Assembly: GCA_964452575.1 (NCBI GenBank)
Contig: CAYVMN010000025.1
Location: 1-28,187 of the forward strand
Reading direction: 5' to 3'
From: CAYVMN01 sp964452575
GTDB lineage: Bacteria; Desulfobacterota; DSM-4660; Desulfatiglandales; Desulfatiglandaceae
DNA length: 28,187 nt
A program made the translations under genes and the position numbers. This document shows positions 22,596-28,187 of this stretch, piece by piece (the first letter of the stretch is position 1; every line of letters starts with the position of its first letter). Below the pieces are notes generated by a model. The model made no database searches, had not been told where the DNA came from, and saw only the letters and a list, made by a program, of their open reading frames with translations.

Positions 22596-23596
22596 TACCT
22601 CCTCCGTCTCCACCTCTCCACGATGCCCCAGATCCCGCGGGGTTCAAAGGCCGATATGGCCATTATGATCATGGCGTAGATGATGAGATCTATGCCCACG
22701 AGACCGGCCTTGGCGCCCAGCCATTCCTTGAGATAGCTCTTTAAGGGGATCAAGATACCGGCCCCGATGATGGGCCCCCACAGGGATCCTGCCCCTCCCA
22801 GCATGGCCATGAGGGCGATGAGGATTGAGATGTCCAGGCTCATGGTGTCTTCCGGTTCGATATTTTTGATGTAGCAGGCATGGAACGAACCTACTACGCT
22901 CACAAAGGCCGTGGCAATGGCATAGGTCTTGATCTTGGCCCAGTGGACATTTATCCCCAGGGAGCGGGCCACCTCTTCATTGTCTTTGATGGATCGGAGC
23001 TGAAATCCCAGCCGGGACTTGCGGAACCAGTTCATGTAAAAGATCCCGGCGAAAAAAAACCCGAGGATCACATAATAGTAGCAGATGTCCTCCTTGAAAA
23101 TGAGCCTCAGGAAGTCCGGGGGATGATACCGAATTGGGGAGATCCCCAGCCCGCGGGCTGCTCCCACGAAATCCCAGACCTCGAAGAGGTCTTTAAGGAC
23201 GAGGGACGTGGCAATCGTCGCAATGGCAAAATAGTGTCCCCTGAGGCGAAACAGGGGATACCCCAGCACAAAGGACCACAAGACCGAAAAGCAGACCCCC
23301 ACAGGGGTGGAGACCCAGAAGGGGATGTCCCACCGGATGAGCATCACGGCCGTGGTATATGCCCCGATGCCCACATACTGGGCCTTTCCCAGGTCAACCT
23401 GGCCCCCGTAACCCCCGATGGTGTTCCACCCCATCCCGTAAACGGAGAACATGAGGAACTGTATCATGGTGACCATGGCAAAAGATGAGTGGGGAAAGAT
23501 GGGAAAGATCAGGAAAAACACAGCTGCCACACCTGCCACGGCAAGGTCAATTCGTGGGAAGTCCCTGAAATCAAAGGCGCTCTTCAGTACTTCCAT
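22595..23596 (-). CDS. livM: Branched-chain amino acid-type ABC transporter permease, LivM
   Basis: A 333-aa inner-membrane permease with about eight to ten hydrophobic segments. The family motif YGGQVDLGKAQYVGIGAYTT and the cytoplasmic-loop block RSIKDNEEVARSLGINV (coupling helix region contacting the ATPase) are present. ATG 23596 (MEVLKSAFDF) overlaps the livH end by 13 bp; the frame is open upstream to 23653 but that part reads into livH and has no membrane character. It forms the translocation pore with LivH. Confidence 0.93.
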   Translation of the reverse strand: MEVLKSAFDFRDFPRIDLAVAGVAAVFFLIFPIFPHSSFAMVTMIQFLMFSVYGMGWNTIGGYGGQVDLGKAQYVGIGAYTTAVMLIRWDIPFWVSTPVGVCFSVLWSFVLGYPLFRLRGHYFAIATIATSLVLKDLFEVWDFVGAARGLGISPIRYHPPDFLRLIFKEDICYYYVILGFFFAGIFYMNWFRKSRLGFQLRSIKDNEEVARSLGINVHWAKIKTYAIATAFVSVVGSFHACYIKNIEPEDTMSLDISILIALMAMLGGAGSLWGPIIGAGILIPLKSYLKEWLGAKAGLVGIDLIIYAMIIMAISAFEPRGIWGIVERWRRRR

Positions 23597-24498
23597 CCAA
23601 ACAATCCCCTGGGCCGCAACACCATGATCACAAAGTAGGCCACATAGACCCACATGTATTTGAATGAGGTCATGGGGACCTTACCCATCCAGTCGGCATC
23701 GAAGGTGAACATGAAGAAATCCCAGAATCCAGGGATTTCCGTGATCAGGCCCACCACAAGGCCTGCGAACATGGCCCCGGGCACGCTCCCGAATCCGCCC
23801 AGGGCCACAATGGCAAAGGCAATCATGGTGAAGAGAAGGCCCACGTAGGGGTTTACGGACCAAAAATTTACCAGGAGGGCACCGGCAACGGTGACCGAAC
23901 TGGCACCTATCCCCCAGGCAAGGGCATTCATCCTCTCCGTTGGGATGCCCATGTAGCGGGCGCCCTGATTGTTGAGGGCCGTGGCGGTAAGGGCCTTACC
24001 CACCCTGGTACGGTTCATGAGGAGCCAGACCGCCGCAAAGGCGGCCACCGAAAGGCCGGCCGCGGCCAGCTTGGTCGCAGGCACGATGATTCCCAGGCCC
24101 AGGTCAAAGCTCTTTCCCACCAGAATGCCGTGGTGGATGCCCCTGTCTTCGGAGCCAAAGATGAGGAGGACAAGGTTTCTTATGAAGAGCATGAGGCCAA
24201 AGGTCCCGAGGAGCTGGGCCACCATGGGGCCTCTCAGGAGGAACTTCACAAACCCCACATAACAGAGGAGCCCCAGAAGGAAGCCCACTACCCCTGCCAC
24301 CGGAAGGGTCAAGAGGGGATCCATCCCCGTGGCCTGGGCCGTCAGGAGCCCTGTGTACATGCCGAGCATCAGGAACTCGCCATGGGCGAAATTCACGATA
24401 TTCATCACCCCAAAGATGATGGTCAGACCCAGGGCCACCAGGGCCAGGACCATGCCGATCAGGAGTCCCGCCACCAGGGAGCCAAAAAGAATGTCCAT
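23584..24498 (-). CDS. livH: Branched-chain amino acid-type ABC transporter permease, LivH
   Basis: A 304-aa very hydrophobic permease beginning MDILFGSLVAGLLIGMVLAL. Conserved LivH features are GVMNIVNFAHGEFLMLGMY near the N-terminus, ATALNNQGARYMGIPTERMN in the coupling loop, and the AIVALGGFGSVPGAMFAGL segment. ATG 24498 lies 82 bp from the livK stop, separated by a stem-loop that may lower expression of membrane parts relative to the binding protein. Confidence 0.94.
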   Translation of the reverse strand: MDILFGSLVAGLLIGMVLALVALGLTIIFGVMNIVNFAHGEFLMLGMYTGLLTAQATGMDPLLTLPVAGVVGFLLGLLCYVGFVKFLLRGPMVAQLLGTFGLMLFIRNLVLLIFGSEDRGIHHGILVGKSFDLGLGIIVPATKLAAAGLSVAAFAAVWLLMNRTRVGKALTATALNNQGARYMGIPTERMNALAWGIGASSVTVAGALLVNFWSVNPYVGLLFTMIAFAIVALGGFGSVPGAMFAGLVVGLITEIPGFWDFFMFTFDADWMGKVPMTSFKYMWVYVAYFVIMVLRPRGLFGWKY

Positions 24499-24520
24499 GA
24501 AGACCTGTGGTTGCTTTTAC

Positions 24521-24564
24521 CGGGGTAATGGGGCCCCCTGTGGGTTATCGGGCCCCAAGCCCCG
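24521..24564. terminator. Large stem-loop between livK and livH
   Basis: Nested arms CGGGG (24521-24525)/CCCCG (24560-24564) and GGGGCCC (24530-24536)/GGGCCCC (24550-24556) form an imperfect hairpin. Six Ts follow on the plus strand (24565-24570), so as an intrinsic terminator it would work for plus-strand transcripts, which would be antisense to livK. For the liv mRNA it lacks a U-run and more likely acts as an attenuator or protects the livK message from decay. Confidence 0.55.
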
Positions 24565-24579
24565 TTTTTTCCGAAGGGA

Positions 24580-25893
24580 TTAGAATCCCTTCAAGGGGTA
24601 GATCATATCCGCGGAGGTCACATCAAAGGGATACACGATCTCCATGACCACCTGACCGTCCTTGTTGAGCTGATACTGGCCGATGATCCCAGACCCCCAG
24701 ATGTTTTGACCCAGCTCTTCCCCCGAGGTGGAGAATTTGATGCCCCGCCACGGGACCACGAGTTGGCTCCCGGGGATTTCGATTGCATTGGCGGCCGCCT
24801 GGATATCGGCCGGCTTGGTAGACCCGGCCTTCTCCAGAATGGCCACCCAGGCCTGGAGTCCCGTGAAGGAACGGGCCGAGGCACCGCTCAGGTCATTGCC
24901 AGTCTTCTTCTTGTACATGTCGTTAACCTGGCCGGCCAGTTTCTTGATCTCCACCACCTTGGGGATGAAGACACTCCGGGTCAGGAAGCCCACGATATCC
25001 GTGCCCAGGGTACTCCGGAATTCAGGGGTCTCAAACCCGGCATCCTGGCCCCAGATGATGCGGGGATTTGCCTTCTGGGCCTTTACGGTCTTGACCATCA
25101 GGATGGCGTCGGAGGTATAGGACGCAAAGAGCATCACATCGGGTTTGGCCGCCTTGAGGGAGCGAACCTCGCTGGAGAGGTCTGCTGACTTGGCGGCATA
25201 CAGGAGGGCCTTCTTGAGATCAAAGCCGTATTCCTTGGCGAAACGGGCAATGAGTTCCGAGACATGGGAGCCCCATTCCGTCTTTTCGCAGGCCGAGGCC
25301 AGGGTCATGATGTCCTTTTTGGGGACCGCGGGCACCCCCCTTACCTTGCCCTCTGTGAGGCCCTTCAACAACTCAAAAAGGTCCTTCGTGAACAGTGTGT
25401 CATGGGGAGTGGTCCTCCAGAACCACTTGAACCCCCTCTTGGTGAGATCCGGAGACGTGGAAGACCCGTTGATCATGGGCACCCCGTACTGCTCGCAGAC
25501 CGCACTGACGGTCTTGGTGACCGAACTGTGATAGCAACCGAGGATCCCATCCACCTTGTCGTCATGAATCAATTTCTTGGCAAGGTCGGCTCCGAGGGTG
25601 GGGTTTCCCTCGTGGTCCTTAAATATAAGTTTTATCTTTGCCCCGCCGAGGGCCTTTATGCCGCTATTCTGGGCCATGGTCATGGGTAGATTCGCCATGA
25701 CGTTGTTTGCTATCTCTGCTGCCAGTTCAGCCCCGGCCCGGAGCTCACGGCCGGCGGCTGCGGCACCCCCGGTAAGTGGATAAATCACCCCTATCGTGAC
25801 CTCTTTTTCGGCAAGAGAAGCGGTTGGGACGAGAAGCCCTGCCATTGCCAGCAAACCAAAAACCAAAATGGAAAACCTGAAAATCGATCTCAT
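24580..25893 (-). CDS. livK: Branched-chain amino acid-type ABC transporter substrate-binding protein, LivK-like
   Basis: A 437-aa periplasmic type I binding protein. The signal peptide is MRSIFRFSILVFGLLAMAGL with a likely cut after SLA, before EKEVTIGVIYPLTGG, the usual mature start. The fold motifs VDGILGCYHSSVTKTVSAV and PMINGSSTSPDLT form the ligand cleft. The ATG at 25893 is chosen because AAGGAGG is 6-7 nt upstream and the signal peptide starts there; the frame is open to 26010. At over 400 aa it is somewhat longer than E. coli LivK and belongs to the Peripla_BP_6 group, which also binds aromatic and short-chain organic acids. First gene of the operon. Confidence 0.93.
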   Translation of the reverse strand: MRSIFRFSILVFGLLAMAGLLVPTASLAEKEVTIGVIYPLTGGAAAAGRELRAGAELAAEIANNVMANLPMTMAQNSGIKALGGAKIKLIFKDHEGNPTLGADLAKKLIHDDKVDGILGCYHSSVTKTVSAVCEQYGVPMINGSSTSPDLTKRGFKWFWRTTPHDTLFTKDLFELLKGLTEGKVRGVPAVPKKDIMTLASACEKTEWGSHVSELIARFAKEYGFDLKKALLYAAKSADLSSEVRSLKAAKPDVMLFASYTSDAILMVKTVKAQKANPRIIWGQDAGFETPEFRSTLGTDIVGFLTRSVFIPKVVEIKKLAGQVNDMYKKKTGNDLSGASARSFTGLQAWVAILEKAGSTKPADIQAAANAIEIPGSQLVVPWRGIKFSTSGEELGQNIWGSGIIGQYQLNKDGQVVMEIVYPFDVTSADMIYPLKGF

Positions 25894-26115
25894 CTCAAAA
25901 CCTCCTTTTCCTGGGCAAGAACCCCTGATAAAATATTTCCGCCTCCCCGGTCCTTTCCTGTGAAAGGCCGGACCCGTACACATACGATTCCAGGTTTCTG
26001 CCTGCAGCACAGCATGAAGTCCGCGAGGCCAAAAGACACTGCCAAGGCCGGCCCCTGTCCTATCCTATAGAAAATCATCTGAACTGCCGGACAGAATCAA
26101 TTGGGTGGTAAAGAA

Positions 26116-26143
26116 GATATAGAAAAGCCCGAGGTCATGTCAA
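26116..26143 (-). promoter_or_regulatory. Sigma70-type promoter for the liv operon
   Basis: Read on the minus strand: a perfect -35 TTGACA (26143-26138), a 16-bp spacer, and -10 TATATC (26121-26116; 4 of 6). Transcription would start near 26109 and leave a leader of roughly 215 nt before livK. Confidence 0.5.
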
Positions 26144-26265
26144 GTTTTTCACCCACCAGGCCAGGCCCGGCCCAGACCTGCGCTGCCATCCCTGCCTTGA
26201 CATGCCCAGTTTAGGGAAAGCACCCAGGCGTCCCACCACCCCTGAGAGAGGACGCAGATTTTCTC

Positions 26266-26294
26266 TTGACCCAGATATATTTTCTTTATATGAG
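26266..26294 (+). promoter_or_regulatory. Probable promoter for efp-epmA
   Basis: TTGACC at 26266-26271 (5 of 6), 17-bp spacer, TATGAG at 26289-26294 (4 of 6); an overlapping TATATG at 26287 with a 15-bp spacer is also possible. The leader to efp is about 55 nt. Confidence 0.45.
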
Positions 26295-26357
26295 TCCTCT
26301 GAATAGCTGCCTTGCAGCTCACAACAATCGCCCAGGCTGTTTGGAAGGATCAGTATT

Positions 26358-26921
26358 ATGTACACTGCCAGTGATTTAAGAAAGGGCCTAAAAATCCAGA
26401 TCGACAACGAGCCTTTTGTAATTATAGAATTTCAATTCTCAAAGCCTGGAAAAGGCCAGGCCCTTTACCGTTGCAAACTCAGAAATATGATCACAGGGGC
26501 CATTTTCGACTCCACCTACCGTTCTGGAGACACCTTTCAGCCGGCCGACCTGAAACAGCGCAAGATGCAGTATCTCTACGGCCGGGAAAATGAGTTTTGT
26601 TTTATGGACATGGAGACCTATGAAGAGGCCTTCCTTTCAGGGGACCAAGTGGGTGATGCCAAGAATTTTATGACCGATAACCTGGAGGTGGAAGTCCTTC
26701 TCTTCGGCAATAGGGCCATAGGCATCACCTTGCCCAATTTCGTAAACCTTGCCGTTACCAGGGCCGATCCCTGGGCCAAGGGCGATTCTGTTGCCGGCGA
26801 CACCAAGCCGGTCACGTTGGAGACAGGCTACGTCCTGAGGGTCCCACCATTCATTGAGGAGGAGGACAGGATAACCGTTGATACGCGGACCGGAGAGTAT
26901 GTCACCCGGGTCAAGGGATGA
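26358..26921 (+). CDS. efp: Translation elongation factor P
   Basis: A 187-aa EF-P of normal three-domain length. It rescues ribosomes stalled at consecutive prolines. The tip of domain I reads SKPGKGQALYRCKLRN; Lys32 corresponds to E. coli Lys34, the residue that receives (R)-beta-lysine. The C-terminal EF-P signature is present around DTRTGEYVTRVKG. GGAAGGAT lies just before ATG 26358. The modifying ligase EpmA is encoded immediately downstream with a 23-bp overlap, so modification at Lys32 is likely. Confidence 0.96.
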   Translation: MYTASDLRKGLKIQIDNEPFVIIEFQFSKPGKGQALYRCKLRNMITGAIFDSTYRSGDTFQPADLKQRKMQYLYGRENEFCFMDMETYEEAFLSGDQVGDAKNFMTDNLEVEVLLFGNRAIGITLPNFVNLAVTRADPWAKGDSVAGDTKPVTLETGYVLRVPPFIEEEDRITVDTRTGEYVTRVKG

Positions 26922-27849
26922 ATTTTTACAAGAGCAACAGAGACTGGCCAAGAGGGAACACTACTTGCGGCTCCGCGCCCGAATGATTCAATCAATAAGG
27001 CGCCTTCTTGTTGAGAACGGATATCTGGAGGTAGAAACCCCCTACCTAATTCCTGCCCCCGCCCCTGAGCTCCACATCGATGCCATGAGTTCGGGGGCCT
27101 CTTACCTCCATACCTCCCCTGAGTTGTGCATGAAACGGCTGCTTGCGGCCGGCTATTCCAGGATATTTCAGATCAGCAGGTGCTTCAGGCGTGGGGAGCG
27201 TGGGGACCTGCACCTGCCTGAATTCACCATCCTGGAATGGTACAGGGCCGGGATGGACTATATGGGCCTTATGGAGGAATGTGAGAGGCTGATATCCTCG
27301 GTATTCAGCGACATGGGCGCAGGGCAAGGCATAGGGTACATGGGCATGCAAATCGGCCTGAAAGATCGTTGGGAGAGACTCTCGGTAAGTGAGGCCTTTG
27401 CCCGTTATGCTGACATGAGTCTGGAAAGGGCGCTCGAGCAGGGATCTTTCGATGAGGTTATGGTAAAGCAGATTGAGCCCAACCTTGGGATAACCCGGCC
27501 GACCTTCCTCCACGACTATCCGGCCTCCTTGGCCTCCCTTTCCAGGCTGAAATCCGCTGCTCCCGGATTTGCCGAGAGGTTTGAGATCTACATTGCAGGG
27601 CTTGAACTGGCCAACGGCTTCTCTGAGCTGACTGATGCAAAGGAGCAAACAGAGAGATTCGAGGGACAGCAGAGACGGAGGATCATTTTAGGAAAACCGG
27701 TCTATCCAATGCCAGAGAGGTTTCTGAGGTCCCTGGAACACATGCCTGAGGCCGCCGGCATCGCCCTGGGGGTGGATAGACTGGCAATGATACTCGCCGG
27801 GAGGCCCAGGATAGACGATGTCGTAGCCTTCACACCGGAAGAGGTGTAG
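26899..27849 (+). CDS. epmA: EF-P (R)-beta-lysine ligase, EpmA/GenX/PoxA
   Basis: A 316-aa paralogue of the class II lysyl-tRNA synthetase catalytic core without the anticodon-binding domain, matching EpmA length. Class II motif 2 is FQISRCFRRGERGDLHLPEF and motif 3 is GIALGVDRLAMILAG. The ELTDAKEQTERFEGQQRRR stretch resembles the E. coli EpmA sequence closely. It attaches beta-lysine to EF-P Lys32. ATG 26899 overlaps the efp stop and has GGAG 5 nt upstream; TTG 26878 is an alternative. The lysine 2,3-aminomutase EpmB that makes beta-lysine is not in the window. Confidence 0.93.
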   Translation: MSPGSRDEFLQEQQRLAKREHYLRLRARMIQSIRRLLVENGYLEVETPYLIPAPAPELHIDAMSSGASYLHTSPELCMKRLLAAGYSRIFQISRCFRRGERGDLHLPEFTILEWYRAGMDYMGLMEECERLISSVFSDMGAGQGIGYMGMQIGLKDRWERLSVSEAFARYADMSLERALEQGSFDEVMVKQIEPNLGITRPTFLHDYPASLASLSRLKSAAPGFAERFEIYIAGLELANGFSELTDAKEQTERFEGQQRRRIILGKPVYPMPERFLRSLEHMPEAAGIALGVDRLAMILAGRPRIDDVVAFTPEEV

Positions 27850-27856
27850 GATTTGC

Positions 27857-27885
27857 TTGATTAATGCCCTGTTTCGGTATATAAG
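27857..27885 (+). promoter_or_regulatory. Possible promoter for the zinc-finger protein gene
   Basis: TTGATT at 27857-27862 (4 of 6), 17-bp spacer, TATAAG at 27880-27885 (5 of 6). The downstream gene starts at 27971. Confidence 0.4.
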
Positions 27886-27970
27886 AGGTCTGAATAACAT
27901 ATATCTGTAACGCACATCGCCCGTCACCTGTGGGGCAAGTATATCGGATGCTATATCCTAGAGTGGACAA

Positions 27971-28187
27971 ATGGCTTCTGGGGAAATCTCGACACAGCCG
28001 GTGCCCAATAATAAGGTCGAAACGCCCAAAGGGCCTTCAGGACCTAGGAGATGTCTCTCTTGCGGGGAATCTCCAATCAAGGCCGGGAGGCGATATTGTT
28101 CTACTGCCTGCCGTCTACAAATCAATTGGGTTCTTTCCCTTTCAAAAGGCCTGCTCAAGACCTTTAATGCCAGGTATGCCGCCTTCT
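27971..28187 (+). CDS. Small zinc-finger protein, 3' truncated by the window edge
   Basis: A frame starting at ATG 27971 stays open to the end of the window (72 codons). It holds a four-Cys zinc-ribbon-like motif: CLSCGESPIKAGRRYCSTAC, with CxxC and CxxxC pairs 16 residues apart, followed by LSLSKGLLKTFNARYAAF. The Cys pattern matches small treble-clef/HNH-like zinc-binding modules often seen at the start of hypothetical proteins. Function unknown. The ribosome binding site is weak (GAGTGG 6-7 nt upstream). The opposite strand has an overlapping frame that I take as a shadow. Confidence 0.55.
   Translation, partial: MASGEISTQPVPNNKVETPKGPSGPRRCLSCGESPIKAGRRYCSTACRLQINWVLSLSKGLLKTFNARYAAF

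Larger units (their letters stand above)
25894..26357. other. Divergent intergenic region between livK and efp
   Basis: About 460 bp without a gene. It holds outward-facing promoters (described separately). The livK leader would be about 215 nt long and contains a small hairpin near 25951-25970 (CCTTTC-CTGT-GAAAGG core). I do not recognise a known riboswitch. The segment 26145-26260 between the two promoters holds nothing I can name. Confidence 0.5.

Noticed and set aside
1..28187. CRISPR array, prophage, insertion sequence with transposase, toxin-antitoxin pair
   Set aside because: None found: no regularly spaced repeats and no transposase, integrase or phage protein motifs on either strand.

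Overview
The window (about 28 kb, mid-50s % G+C by eye) looks like a chromosomal piece of an anaerobic Gram-negative bacterium, most likely Desulfobacterota (former Deltaproteobacteria) or a close relative. The pointers are a soluble HdrA / Mvh-type [NiFe]-hydrogenase cluster, an oxygen-sensitive 4-hydroxybutyryl-CoA dehydratase-type enzyme, a TusA protein, a complete RND tripartite efflux operon (so an outer membrane is present) and an EF-P/EpmA pair. The taxon is an inference. I see no rRNA, tRNA, CRISPR array, transposase or phage gene.

Layout, left to right. Positions 1-2526 (+) hold the 3' part of a C39-like peptidase domain protein, a sugar-1-phosphate nucleotidyltransferase and an APH-fold sugar kinase; the last two resemble the MurU/AmgK cell-wall-sugar recycling pair. 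Positions 2527-3015 carry no recognised gene but hold a roughly 295-bp element with a perfect 35-bp inverted repeat. Positions 3016-3749 (+) encode an unknown 104-aa protein and a HIT-family hydrolase, facing an HNH nuclease on the minus strand (3792-4316).

Positions 4693-11232 (+) form one tight operon behind a good sigma70-like promoter: an AbfD-like dehydratase/isomerase, HdrA, MvhD, MvhG, MvhA and TusA. All gaps are 52 bp or less and several genes overlap. This is the most interesting region. It joins a radical acyl-CoA dehydratase-family enzyme to an H2-linked, flavin-based electron-bifurcating module that lacks the usual HdrB and HdrC. The hydrogenase large subunit is encoded already in its 'mature' form, ending exactly at the second CxxC...H motif.

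Positions 11374-18032 (-) form an efflux operon read right to left: outer-membrane lipoprotein factor, membrane-fusion lipoprotein, HAE1-type RND pump and a small lipoprotein of unknown function. Divergent from it, 18352-20795 (+) encodes the 5-oxoprolinase complex PxpA-PxpB-PxpC behind a near-consensus promoter.

Positions 20815-25893 (-) are a branched-chain-amino-acid-type ABC transporter operon, livK-livH-livM-livG-livF. It is followed by a previously hidden, internally deleted and frameshifted fumarylacetoacetate-hydrolase-family pseudogene. Positions 26358-27849 (+) encode EF-P and its lysylation enzyme EpmA. The window ends inside a small zinc-finger protein gene (27971 onward).
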